A stretch of DNA of 41,168 nt from Rhizobiales bacterium Ga0077548 (lineage in GTDB: Bacteria > Pseudomonadota > Alphaproteobacteria > Rhizobiales > Xanthobacteraceae), in NCBI GenBank assembly GCA_001464215.1, contig LNEZ01000052.1, positions 1 to 41,168 on the forward strand, given 5' to 3'. Both the position numbers and the translations under genes were made by a program. Under the pieces are notes generated by a model. The model had not been told where the DNA came from and did no database searches. It saw nothing but the letters and a program-made list of their open reading frames with translations. Of this stretch, positions 25,432 to 32,778 are shown in pieces. Position 1 is the stretch's first letter; every line of letters begins with the position of its first letter.

Positions 25432-25455
25432 GCCCGCTGATCGCGGGCTGCTTTT
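25432..25455 (+). terminator. Hairpin terminator after the membrane protein gene
   Basis: GCCCGC (25432-25437) and GCGGGC (25443-25448) form a 6-bp stem with loop TGATC, followed by TGCTTTT. It lies 90 bases after the stop of the gene that ends at 25341, in an intergenic stretch of 174 bp whose right half is occupied by palindromic repeat copy 1. Confidence 0.55.
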
Positions 25456-25459
25456 ATTG

Positions 25460-25508
25460 GCGCGTGGTCTGATCCGAAAACCGGTTCCCACTTTTCGGGA
25501 CCACGCGC
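25460..25508. repeat. Palindromic repeat, copy 1 (CCGAAAACCGG..ACTTTTCGG core)
   Basis: Outer arms GCGCGTGGTC (25460-25469) and GACCACGCGC (25499-25508) enclose the core CCGAAAACCGGTTCCCACTT followed by TTCGG. The core is shared with copies at 33055-33103 and 38454-38502, while the outer arms differ by compensating changes: here TGGTC/GACCA replaces the usual CATGATC/GATCATG. This family is widespread in intergenic DNA of Bradyrhizobium-type genomes, from memory. It ends seven bases before the hydrolase ATG. Confidence 0.85.
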
Positions 25509-25515
25509 GAGCGCG

Positions 25516-26238
25516 ATGCCTAACTTCACTCACAACGGAACGACCATTGAATATCTCGACGAGGGCGCGGGAGATCCCGTCGTGCTCGTGCATGGTTTCG
25601 CTTCCACCAAGGAAGTGAACTGGGTATTTCCGGGCTGGATCAAGCCACTAACTGAGGCGGGCTTCCGCGTGATCGCGCTCGATAATCGCGGCCACGGCGC
25701 ATCCACCAAATATTATGAAACCGAGCGCTATCACATTCCGGAAATGACCAAGGATGTGATTGCGTTGCTGGACCACCTCTCGATGGGCGCGCGTATCTCT
25801 GCCTACGCCGCCGCGCACTATCCGTCGCGCGTGCGCTCGGCGACCTTGGGTGGCATGGGCATCAACCTGTGCCAGAATGTATCGAGTGGTGACGTGGTCG
25901 CGCGTGCGCTTGAAGCGGAACACTTCGAGGATGTACAGGATCAGGTCGGCCGCGAGTTTCGTAAATTCGCCGAGCAGACAAAAAGCGATTTGAAAGCACT
26001 GGCCGCTCTTTCTCGCTCGCATCAGCGCACCGTACCGCGCGAAGACGCCGCGAAAATCCGCGTGCCGGTGCAGATCGTCGTCGGGACCAAGGACGATATT
26101 GCGGGTTCCGGTGCTGAACTTGCCGAACTGATCCCCGGTTCGAAATTTGTGCCGCTGGAAGGCAAAGACCATATGCGTACGGTGGGTGACGCTGGCTTTA
26201 AGAAGGCCGTGATCGGGTTTCTGAAGGAACGCCCCTAG
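25516..26238 (+). CDS. Alpha/beta hydrolase with apparent deletion at the nucleophile elbow
   Basis: A 240-residue alpha/beta hydrolase: LVHGFAST oxyanion region (25-32), IALDNRGHGAST, then the acid in VGTKDDIAGS and the catalytic His in GKDHMRTVGD. Where relatives have a helix, a strand and the elbow GYSMG, this protein reads ALLDHLSMGARISAYAA: the Ser is kept, but roughly ten residues, namely the end of the helix, the strand leading to the elbow and the Gly-x before Ser, are missing. The reading frame is kept. This may be an in-frame deletion that damages the enzyme, or an assembly artefact. It is directly followed by a second hydrolase gene (ATG one base after TAG). Confidence 0.82.
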   Translation: MPNFTHNGTTIEYLDEGAGDPVVLVHGFASTKEVNWVFPGWIKPLTEAGFRVIALDNRGHGASTKYYETERYHIPEMTKDVIALLDHLSMGARISAYAAAHYPSRVRSATLGGMGINLCQNVSSGDVVARALEAEHFEDVQDQVGREFRKFAEQTKSDLKALAALSRSHQRTVPREDAAKIRVPVQIVVGTKDDIAGSGAELAELIPGSKFVPLEGKDHMRTVGDAGFKKAVIGFLKERP

Positions 26239-27123
26239 ATGCTCGAGCGCGCACCAAGCACCGAAACTTTCATCGGCTCGGCTGGCAACAAGCTGGTTGG
26301 CGACTTCTACGGCAAAGGGCCGCGCACGGTCTTGCTCCTGCATGGAGGAGGCCAGACGCGGCACGCTTTCGCAGGCACCGCACAGGAGCTTGCGAAAGCC
26401 GGCTGGACCGCCCTCGTGCTCGATCAGCGCGGCCATGGCGATTCCGAATGGGCGAAGGATGGCTCTTATTCCTCGGCCGATTTTGCGAATGACGCGGCAG
26501 CGGTTTCGGCACAACTGAAACTACGCTTCGGCAAGCCGCCGGTACTGGTCGGCGCGTCCCTTGGGGGTATGGCGGGAATGCTCGCCGAAGGCATCGCATT
26601 TAAGGAAAATCGCGCGCCGAATTTTGCAGCACTCATCCTGGTCGACGTGACGCCGCGCTTCGACATCGGAGGTGCTGCGAAAGTTCTCGGCTTCATGGGC
26701 GAGCGTGTTCGCGAAGGTTTTGCCTCGATTGAGGAAGCCGCCGACGCGGTTGCCAAGTATCTGCCGCACCGGCCGCGGCCTTCGTCCACCGAGGGTCTGC
26801 GCAAGAATCTCCGCCAGCGCGACGGACGGTGGTACTGGCACTGGGATCCGGGCTTTTTCAGCGGTCCGAAGCCGGTCAGCGGCGACCGTCACCGTTACGA
26901 AACGGAGCGGGTCGAGGCTGTCCGCAATTTGCGGATTCCGGCGCTCTTGGTGCGCGGCGGCTCCTCGGAACTCGTGAAAGAAGAGAATGTGAAAGAGTTT
27001 CTTGCGCTCGCACCGCACGCAAAATTCGTCGATGTCGCGGGCGCGCGGCACATGGTTGCGGGCGACCGCAACGACGTTTTTTCGGCGGCGATCGTGGATT
27101 TCCTGGCGCAACTGCCGGAATAA
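26239..27123 (+). CDS. Alpha/beta hydrolase
   Basis: A 294-residue alpha/beta hydrolase of the epoxide hydrolase/haloperoxidase-like group. It has the oxyanion region LLLHGGGQTRHAF (33-45), LDQRGHGDS, the nucleophile Ser107 in VGASLGGMAG, a likely acid Glu in RGGSSELV (normally Asp) and the catalytic His in GARHMVAGD. Substrate is unknown. Its ATG starts immediately after the stop of the preceding hydrolase, so both are in one transcript. It lies convergent to the second crotonase gene, with the GANTC repeat array in between. Confidence 0.88.
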   Translation: MLERAPSTETFIGSAGNKLVGDFYGKGPRTVLLLHGGGQTRHAFAGTAQELAKAGWTALVLDQRGHGDSEWAKDGSYSSADFANDAAAVSAQLKLRFGKPPVLVGASLGGMAGMLAEGIAFKENRAPNFAALILVDVTPRFDIGGAAKVLGFMGERVREGFASIEEAADAVAKYLPHRPRPSSTEGLRKNLRQRDGRWYWHWDPGFFSGPKPVSGDRHRYETERVEAVRNLRIPALLVRGGSSELVKEENVKEFLALAPHAKFVDVAGARHMVAGDRNDVFSAAIVDFLAQLPE

Positions 27124-27142
27124 GCGGCCGGGGCAAATTCTT

Positions 27143-27321
27143 GAGTCTTTTGAATCGTTTGCAGGTGGCGGCTTACTTCGCGATTTCGGCAAAACTAACT
27201 TCAAGTTCTGAATCAGATTCAGTTCAAGTTGAGAATCCGATTCAACGAAATCCCGAGTCTTTCCGGGCTTTTTTGACTTCAAGTTCCGATTCAGAATCCG
27301 CAGAAGATTTTGCAGAGAGTC
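27143..27321. repeat. Array of three 23-bp repeats with ten GANTC sites
   Basis: Three 23-bp units start with A[C/G]TTCAAGTT at 27198-27220, 27221-27243 (directly tandem) and 27276-27298, each holding two GANTC sites whose starts are six bases apart. Ten GANTC sites in all start at 27143, 27152, 27210, 27216, 27233, 27239, 27255, 27288, 27294 and 27317. GANTC is the target of the alphaproteobacterial methylase CcrM; random expectation for this length is below one. The array fills the space between two convergent genes (stops at 27123 and 27327), so it is not a promoter of either. Function unknown. Confidence 0.85.
27252..27274 (+). terminator. Weak hairpin with T-run after the hydrolase operon
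   Basis: CCCG (27252-27255) pairs with CGGG (27264-27267), followed by C and TTTTTT (27269-27274). The stem is short, but the T-run and its place 130 bases after the hydrolase stop fit a weak intrinsic terminator lying inside the GANTC array. Confidence 0.35.
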
Positions 27322-27326
27322 AGGCG

Positions 27327-28130
27327 CTATTCGCCCTTGAACTGCGCCTTGCGCTTGCCGAGAAACGCGCTGCGGCCTTCGCGGTAATCCGCGCTGTCGA
27401 AGCAGCGGTCGGCGGCATCTTTCACCGCTTTTTCGCCGCCCGCGAACTCATAGCCGGCGGCGTAGTTGATCGCGAGCTTGCCGGCTTTCAGTGAAAGCGG
27501 AGCATTCTCGGCAATCGTGCCCGCCAGCTTCTCAACTTCAGATTCAAGCGCATCTTCGGCAGTGAGTTTGTTGATGAGACCGAGCTTTTCTGCCTCGGCT
27601 GCCTTCACGCGGCGCGCGGTGAAAAGCAAATCCTTCGCGTTAGACGCACCGATGGCGGCCACGATGTAGCGGATCGCGGAAGGCGGATAAGCGAGGCCGA
27701 GTTTTCCCGGCGGAATCGCGAATTCCGCGCTCTCGCTTGCAATACGCAGGTCGCAGGCAGCGGCGAGGCCCATGCCGCCGCCGATGCAGAAGCTCCGGAT
27801 CATCGCGATTGTGGGGAGCGGGCAGGCGGCAATCGCGTCGAAGGCGACGACATTGGCGTCTTCATAGGCCCGCGCGCCTTCGGCGTTCGCGCGCACGGTT
27901 TCGAATTCCGAAATATCCGCGCCGGAGCAGAAGGGTAGATCGCCCGCGCCGCGCAGGACCACAACGCGAAGCGAGCGGTTCGCCGCGAACTCGCCGATCA
28001 GGCGCGCTACTTCCTTCCACATCTCGAAGGAGAGCGCGTTCTTGCGCTCCGGGCGGTCAATAATCAGGTAACCAACCGGACCTTTGATTTCGGCGCGGAT
28101 TTGCTGGGTCACGGGCTGCGGAGAATGCAT
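27327..28130 (-). CDS. Enoyl-CoA hydratase-related protein, atypical active site
   Basis: A 267-residue crotonase-fold protein with oxyanion-hole regions FCSGADI and SFCIGGGMG. Both hydratase glutamates are replaced: the Glu144 position is Gly (GGGMGLAAA) and the Glu164 position is Gly (PPGKLGL). It is thus unlikely to be a standard enoyl-CoA hydratase. Substrate unknown; length normal. The ATG at 28130 diverges from cysE. Its 3' end lies six bases from the last GANTC site of the array. Confidence 0.87.
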   Translation of the reverse strand: MHSPQPVTQQIRAEIKGPVGYLIIDRPERKNALSFEMWKEVARLIGEFAANRSLRVVVLRGAGDLPFCSGADISEFETVRANAEGARAYEDANVVAFDAIAACPLPTIAMIRSFCIGGGMGLAAACDLRIASESAEFAIPPGKLGLAYPPSAIRYIVAAIGASNAKDLLFTARRVKAAEAEKLGLINKLTAEDALESEVEKLAGTIAENAPLSLKAGKLAINYAAGYEFAGGEKAVKDAADRCFDSADYREGRSAFLGKRKAQFKGE

Positions 28131-28238
28131 GGCTGGAACTTGCTTAATTGCTAACGGTTTTCAGGCTATCACCCTGCCACAGAAACCGTGCTAGAAGCAG
28201 TAATCCCATTCACCGATAGCCGAAGCGGAGCAGTGCTC

Positions 28239-29078
28239 ATGGCCCTGCATAAAAAACTTCCCCAAGGCGTTCAGGCCATCGACCCGGTGTGGTCGCGTGT
28301 GCGTGAAGAGGCCGAAGAATGCGCGCGGCGCGAGCCGGCGCTGGCGTCTTTCATCTTCACGACTGTGCTGAACCACGACTCGCTGGAACACGCGATCGCG
28401 CATCGCGTCGCTGCCCGCCTCGGGTCCAGCGACGTATCGAGTGAGATGATCGTGCAGGCCTTTCATGAAGCGATCGAAGCGGAGTTGAGCATTGCCGCCG
28501 CGATGCGCGCCGACATTGTCGCGGTCGCCGAGCGCGATCCGGCGACCACGCGCTATCTCGAGCCTGTGCTTTACTACAAAGGCTTCCATGCGTTGCAGGC
28601 CCATCGCCTAGCGCATTATCTCTGGCACCGGGGCCGCAAGGATTTCGCGCTCTATCTCCAGAGTCAGGCTTCGTCCGTGTTCGGCGTGGACATCAATCCG
28701 AACACCAAGATGGGCAAGGGCATCTTTATCGACCATGCGACCGGCGTCGTGATCGGTCAGACCGCCGTCATCGACGACGACGTTTCGATCCTGCAAGGGG
28801 TCACGCTCGGCGGTACCGGCAAGGAGCAGGGCGACCGCCATCCGAAAATCCGCCGCGGCGTGCTGTTGTCGGCGGGCGCCAAGGTGCTCGGCAATATCGA
28901 GGTCGGCTCCTGCGCGCGTGTCGCGGCAGGCTCGGTCGTCCTGAAGCCGGTTCCGGCGAATGTCACGGTCGCAGGCGTGCCCGCGCGCGTGGTCGGTGAC
29001 GCTGGCTGCAAGGACTCGCAGCCCGCGCGTTCCATGAACCAGATTTTCGATATGCCTTTCATGGGCGAGTCGATCTGA
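28239..29078 (+). CDS. cysE: Serine O-acetyltransferase
   Basis: A 279-residue enzyme that acetylates serine with acetyl-CoA, the first step of cysteine synthesis, in the cytoplasm. The N-terminal helical SATase domain (DPVWSRVREEAEECARREP) is followed by a left-handed beta-helix of hexapeptide repeats (about 155-250): GVDINPNTKMGKGIFIDHATG, then VSILQGVTLGGTG. The C-terminus ends with Ile (GESI), which in CysE binds into cysteine synthase CysK to form the complex. ATG at 28239 has CGGAG nine bases upstream and was preferred to the in-frame GTG at 28188. A strong terminator follows. Confidence 0.95.
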   Translation: MALHKKLPQGVQAIDPVWSRVREEAEECARREPALASFIFTTVLNHDSLEHAIAHRVAARLGSSDVSSEMIVQAFHEAIEAELSIAAAMRADIVAVAERDPATTRYLEPVLYYKGFHALQAHRLAHYLWHRGRKDFALYLQSQASSVFGVDINPNTKMGKGIFIDHATGVVIGQTAVIDDDVSILQGVTLGGTGKEQGDRHPKIRRGVLLSAGAKVLGNIEVGSCARVAAGSVVLKPVPANVTVAGVPARVVGDAGCKDSQPARSMNQIFDMPFMGESI

Positions 29079-29106
29079 CTTTTCTTCCGGCTTGCCGGAT
29101 TGTGTG

Positions 29107-29134
29107 AGGCGCGGCTAGGTTGGCCGCGCCTTTT
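29107..29134 (+). terminator. Intrinsic terminator after cysE
   Basis: AGGCGCGGC (29107-29115) and GCCGCGCCT (29123-29131) form a 9-bp stem with loop TAGGTTG, and the T-run is TTTT (29131-29134). It lies 29 bases after the cysE stop. Because it spans 29120, the in-frame TTG there cannot be a likely start for the following gene. Confidence 0.85.
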
Positions 29135-29152
29135 AATTTCCCGGAGAATCTC

Positions 29153-29554
29153 GTGGACCGCGCCGAACTCGACCGCCTGCAGGACTATCTCCGCAAGATG
29201 CTGAATCCTGAAATTGGCCTGGTTGCGCGGGCGCGGGTCGAGAACATGGCGGAAGTCGTGCTTGGAGACGAGCCGATCGGCCGCGTAACGCTCGACGACG
29301 AGGATGGCGACCGCTCCTACAATCTGACCGTGCCGATCGAGATGCCCGCGACAAACCCGAACCTCAACGAGGCGGTGCGTGGGAAATTCGGCAACCAGAA
29401 ACTGCGCGTCGTGCCGCGCCCGAAGAAGACCGACTCCTCCGAAATCTATCTCGACGACGAATACATCGCCGTGCTGTTCCGCGACGACGCCACAGGCAGG
29501 TCATGGACCTTCGAGATGGCCGTGCTCGATATCGACCTTGATCCGCAAGAGTAA
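29153..29554 (+). CDS. DUF3126 protein with internal tandem duplication
   Basis: A 133-residue acidic protein from the alphaproteobacterial DUF3126 family (about 63-70 residues per unit, as I remember it). Two copies are visible in one chain: residues about 9-63 (PEIGLVARAR..AEVVLGDEPIGRV..DGDRSYNL) and 71-128 (NQKLRVVPRPKK..SEIYLDDEYIAVL..TGRSWTFEM), offset by 62-63 residues. The second unit is closer to the canonical family. The start is GTG at 29153, six bases after CCGGAG. Function unknown; cytoplasmic, no membrane segment. It sits alone between two terminator/regulatory elements. Confidence 0.82.
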   Translation: MDRAELDRLQDYLRKMLNPEIGLVARARVENMAEVVLGDEPIGRVTLDDEDGDRSYNLTVPIEMPATNPNLNEAVRGKFGNQKLRVVPRPKKTDSSEIYLDDEYIAVLFRDDATGRSWTFEMAVLDIDLDPQE

Positions 29555-29598
29555 GGTTGCCGGTTAACGCTGCCGCCGGAATCGGCTTGCCTCCCGCG

Positions 29599-29615
29599 TT
29601 AAGAGATCGTTAACC
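29599..29615 (+). promoter_or_regulatory. CtrA-type box TTAA-N7-TTAACC
   Basis: TTAA (29599-29602), GAGATCG, TTAACC (29610-29615) matches the CtrA consensus TTAA-N7-TTAAC fully. It lies 44 bases before the GTG of the small membrane protein gene, a suitable place for control by the cell-cycle regulator CtrA. A second TTAAC half-site lies at about 29569. A single match in 41 kb may be chance, but the position favours it. Confidence 0.55.
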
Positions 29616-29658
29616 TCGCTGCCAATGGGCCAAAGAGCCTGTTTGTGGGTGGCGTCGC

Positions 29659-29991
29659 GTGATTTCTCAATCGGCATTGCAGTCCTTTTACGCGTTGGCT
29701 TTCGGCTTTTGCTTCGCCGGAATGCTTTGCTCCGGCTATCAGGTTTTTGCCGAGCGCCCGGCGAGCTTCCGGCTTCTGAATGCGACGCGGCTGCGTGCGC
29801 TCACGGCCATTCCGTTTCTCGCCTTTGCGGCACCTTTCATCATTCTCCGCAACACCGTGCGCGGCCGTCAGCATGAAGACCGCAATATCGGGTTCGTCAT
29901 GATCGCGACGATCATCGCAGGCTTATGGAGCCTGTTTGCGGGCACCGCCGCGATCGATGTGCTGCGTTTCGCTGCCGGGATTTCCGGCTAA
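29659..29991 (+). CDS. Small membrane protein, alphaproteobacterial family
   Basis: A 110-residue protein with three hydrophobic segments (about 8-26, 46-64 and 78-102) and a short basic loop (RNTVRGRQHEDRN). I believe it belongs to an uncharacterised alphaproteobacterial family (DUF6949), from memory and not certain. Start is GTG 29659 with a GGGTGG stretch upstream. The CtrA-type box upstream suggests cell-cycle control. The gene precedes the gamma-carbonic anhydrase gene by 60 bases on the same strand. Confidence 0.72.
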   Translation: MISQSALQSFYALAFGFCFAGMLCSGYQVFAERPASFRLLNATRLRALTAIPFLAFAAPFIILRNTVRGRQHEDRNIGFVMIATIIAGLWSLFAGTAAIDVLRFAAGISG

Positions 29992-30051
29992 CGCTCGCGC
30001 TTTTCGACTTCGCGTGGCATGGTCCCGCGAAATCAGCCCCGCGAGAAATCA

Positions 30052-30582
30052 ATGCCCATCTACGAATTCGAAGGTATCCGCCCGGAACTGCCGGAAAGCG
30101 GCAAATACTGGATCGCGCCGGACGCGACCGTCGTCGGTAAAGTGCGGCTCGCCGAGAACACCAGCGTCTGGTTTTACGCGGTGCTGCGCGGCGACAACGA
30201 ATGGATCGAGATCGGGCATTCTTCGAACATTCAGGACGGCTGCGTGTTGCACACCGACCCCGGTTTCCCGATGAAAGTCGGCGAGGGCTGCACGGTCGGG
30301 CATCGCGCGATCCTGCACGGCTGCACGGTCGGCGATAATTCGCTGATCGGCATGGGCGCGACCGTTTTGAACGGCGCGAAGATCGGCAAGAATTCCATCG
30401 TCGGCGCTAATTCGCTCGTTACCGAAGGCAAGGAATTTCCGGACGGCTCTCTGATCGTGGGTTCGCCCGCGAAGGTCGTTCGCGCGCTGGACGATAAAAC
30501 GATTGCATTCCTGAAGCTGGCGGCCGCGAGCTATTACAATCGCTGGCCGAAATACGCGAAGAGTTTCAAAGAAATAAAATAA
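30052..30582 (+). CDS. Gamma-carbonic anhydrase family protein
   Basis: A 176-residue left-handed beta-helix protein. The three zinc-binding histidines are His67 (VLHTD), His84 (VGHRA) and His89 (LHGC), spaced as in gamma-carbonic anhydrases; Arg and Gln around NIQDG also match. Related proteins hydrate CO2 or serve other roles (YrdA, PaaY); activity cannot be known from sequence. ATG at 30052 is chosen, as the in-frame GTG/ATG-like extension to 30019 is unlike the family. The upstream GCGAGAAAT is a weak ribosome site. Confidence 0.9.
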   Translation: MPIYEFEGIRPELPESGKYWIAPDATVVGKVRLAENTSVWFYAVLRGDNEWIEIGHSSNIQDGCVLHTDPGFPMKVGEGCTVGHRAILHGCTVGDNSLIGMGATVLNGAKIGKNSIVGANSLVTEGKEFPDGSLIVGSPAKVVRALDDKTIAFLKLAAASYYNRWPKYAKSFKEIK

Positions 30583-30621
30583 TACGCCCGCAACAATCGC
30601 GGCGCTCATGGGGGAAGAGCA

Positions 30622-31602
30622 ATGCGTTTGAAGACAAGGCTGACCGAGCGGCTCGGTATCGAGCATCCGATATTGCTGGCGCCGATGGGTGTCATCGCGG
30701 GCGGACGCCTGGCCGCCGCGGTTTCGAACGCGGGCGGCCTCGGCATCATCGGTGGCGGCTATGGCGACGCCGACTGGCTGGAGCAGCAATTCGCAGCCGC
30801 AGGTAACACGCGGGTCGGTTGCGGGTTCATCACCTGGTCCATGGCACGAGACCCGAAACTTCTCGAACAGGTTCTGGCGAAGCAGCCGGCGGCATTGATG
30901 CTTTCGTTCGGCGAAGTGGAGCCGCACGCGACGAAGATCAAGTCGCAAGGTGTGCCGCTGATCTGTCAGGTGCAGGGCATGAAGTATCTTCGCGAAGCGG
31001 TCGATGCGGGTGCCGACATCATCGTTGCCGAGGGCAACGAGGCAGGCGGCCACAGCGGCCATCGCGGCACAATCACCCTTGTTCCGGAGGCTGCGGATTA
31101 TCTCGCGAAGCATTCACCCGGCACGATTTTGGTGGCAGCAGGCGGCATTGGCGATGGGCGCGGGCTTGCGGCGGCGCTGATGCTGGGTGCGGAGGGTGTT
31201 CTAGCCGGCACGCGTTTCATCGCGACCAAAGAGTCCGAAGCTCCCGAAGGATTTCGTCGCGCGATTATCGATGCCGACGGCGATGCGACGATGAAATCGA
31301 ACTCCGTCGATGTGGTGCGGAAGCGTTATTGGCCCAATTCCGAGTTCGTTGTTCGCGTGCTGAAGAACAGCTTTGTGAACAAGTGGCATGGACGCGAACG
31401 CGAAATCGAGCAGGCGATCGATGTTGAGTTCGAGCGTTTCTGGGGTGCGTTCAAAGCCGGGGACGCCGATAATTCCGGCGTGCTGATGGGAGAAGTTTCC
31501 GGAATTATCCGGGATGCTCCACCGGCCGCGCAGATCGTCGAGAGCATGGTGGCGGAGGCCTGCCGGTTGCTTGGCGAAAGCTCGCGTCAGGTCGTTCGCT
31601 AA
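30622..31602 (+). CDS. Nitronate monooxygenase family protein
   Basis: A 326-residue FMN-dependent TIM-barrel enzyme of the nitronate monooxygenase / 2-nitropropane dioxygenase family: HPILLAPMGVIAGG at the start, the GNEAGGHSGHRG loop with the catalytic His, and the FMN phosphate-binding AAGGIGDGRGLAAALMLGAEGVLAGTRF. It oxidises nitronates or acts as an NADH:quinone reductase in some members. Start ATG follows GGGGAAGAGC. It is the last gene of a plus-strand run and ends at a bidirectional terminator shared with the L,D-transpeptidase gene. Confidence 0.92.
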   Translation: MRLKTRLTERLGIEHPILLAPMGVIAGGRLAAAVSNAGGLGIIGGGYGDADWLEQQFAAAGNTRVGCGFITWSMARDPKLLEQVLAKQPAALMLSFGEVEPHATKIKSQGVPLICQVQGMKYLREAVDAGADIIVAEGNEAGGHSGHRGTITLVPEAADYLAKHSPGTILVAAGGIGDGRGLAAALMLGAEGVLAGTRFIATKESEAPEGFRRAIIDADGDATMKSNSVDVVRKRYWPNSEFVVRVLKNSFVNKWHGREREIEQAIDVEFERFWGAFKAGDADNSGVLMGEVSGIIRDAPPAAQIVESMVAEACRLLGESSRQVVR

Positions 31603-31608
31603 TTGCTG

Positions 31609-31642
31609 AAAAAAGCCGGCTTCTCGCGAGGCTGGCTTTTTT
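31609..31642. terminator. Bidirectional terminator between convergent genes
   Basis: AAAAAAGCCGGC (31609-31620) and GCTGGCTTTTTT (31631-31642) form a 12-bp stem with one G-T pair and a 10-base loop. A-run and T-run on the two sides make it work in both directions, for the nitronate monooxygenase gene (plus) and the L,D-transpeptidase gene (minus). Confidence 0.88.
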
Positions 31643-31659
31643 GAATTTCAGGCGCTCAA

Positions 31660-32778
31660 TCAGCGGAAGATCGAGAAAAATCCGACCGACTGTTGCTGTT
31701 CGTTTCTGCGCGGGCCCGCGGTATCGACTGGCGGCGGGTTGATGTAGCCACGCGCGCGCGCGGTCTTGGCATCGCCGTAGTTCTTGTAGCCGTCCGTTTC
31801 CAGATAGATGAAGAACTTGGCCTGCCGCGGCGTCCACCATCGCGCGAGCTTTGCCTGATACTTGCTCAGACGAACGCATCCCAAGCTCACCGGCGCGCCG
31901 AAGGTGCCGCCGGAGTCGAGGCCGCCTGCGATCTGGTGAATGCCATTCGCGCGCTCGCCGGTGTAGCCCTTCTCGGGGAGGAAGTGCAGGAAGTTCGGCA
32001 TCTCGATCGGGCTGCCGCCGTTCTCGAACATCGCGATGTGCGAGCGGCCGCCGTTCATGCGCTCGTCGCGCTTGGCGTCGGCCGGCGTGTAGCGGCGGTC
32101 CGAGCTCCAGTTGCGGGTCGAAATCACGTTGATCGGTGCGTAGTAATTGTTGTTCGGCTTCTGCTGCCAGCGGCTCGATGAAGTGATGAAGCGGTAGACC
32201 AGCTTCGGCTTGCCGTCCTGAATTTCGCAGAAGTTCAGCGTCTGCCCGACGCAATAGCCGTTATAGACGCGCGCCTTGACGATGTGGTCGGTCTGGAAGC
32301 GCTGTACCTGCTCCAGATAATTCTTGAGATCTTCGAGCTCGATCGCCAGCGCCTCGACGTCTTCGAGCTTTTCTTCGCTCTTCGTCAAGGTCACGACTTT
32401 TTCGCTCACGAGCGTCGTGAATTCGACACTCCGTTCGGCCGCGATTTTACGAAGTCGCGGAAATTCCGAAAGCTGATCGACGCGTGACAGGTATTCGTTC
32501 ACGCCCTTGCACATACCGTTTTCGTCGGCCGTGTTGAAATCGGCGACGACGTAACGGTTGCGGATGTTCTGCGGCAGTTTTTCGCTCTCGTTGATCGCAG
32601 CCGACATCGGGAACGGCGCGTTGGTCTTCACGTCCTTGAGCTTCTCGAACGGAATGCGGCACGGCGCATCGACGTCCTGAACCTTGCTCGTGGACATCGA
32701 GGTAATCGTGCTCTGCGCGAGCGCAGGCGACGCGAAAACTGCCAAGGCCGCAAGGCCAAGCAACGGTAAAGTGCGCAT
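31660..32778 (-). CDS. L,D-transpeptidase family protein (YkuD)
   Basis: A 372-residue exported enzyme that crosslinks peptidoglycan or anchors proteins to it. It has a Sec signal peptide (1-22, MRTLPLLGLAALAVFASPALAQ region) and a C-terminal YkuD domain with GIHQ and the catalytic SLGCVRLS (Cys nucleophile). An N-terminal helical segment of about 170 residues rich in Glu, Leu and Lys (QLSEFPRLRKI..EKLEDVEALAIELEDL) precedes it, unusual for small YkuD proteins. ATG at 32778 follows ACGGGGGG; the longer reading to 32886 lacks a signal peptide at its start. An alternative role is periplasmic L,D-carboxypeptidase activity. Confidence 0.88.
   Translation of the reverse strand: MRTLPLLGLAALAVFASPALAQSTITSMSTSKVQDVDAPCRIPFEKLKDVKTNAPFPMSAAINESEKLPQNIRNRYVVADFNTADENGMCKGVNEYLSRVDQLSEFPRLRKIAAERSVEFTTLVSEKVVTLTKSEEKLEDVEALAIELEDLKNYLEQVQRFQTDHIVKARVYNGYCVGQTLNFCEIQDGKPKLVYRFITSSSRWQQKPNNNYYAPINVISTRNWSSDRRYTPADAKRDERMNGGRSHIAMFENGGSPIEMPNFLHFLPEKGYTGERANGIHQIAGGLDSGGTFGAPVSLGCVRLSKYQAKLARWWTPRQAKFFIYLETDGYKNYGDAKTARARGYINPPPVDTAGPRRNEQQQSVGFFSIFR

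Noticed and set aside
27198..27298. The 23-bp units taken as a CRISPR array
   Set aside because: Two units are directly tandem without a spacer, there are only three, and no cas gene is present.
29120..29152. TTG at 29120 as start of the DUF3126 gene
   Set aside because: It lies in the loop of the cysE terminator; GTG at 29153 has a proper ribosome site.
30049..31113. Open frame of 354 codons on the minus strand
   Set aside because: It lies antisense to the gamma-carbonic anhydrase and nitronate monooxygenase genes, which have clear motifs; its composition is that of a shadow.
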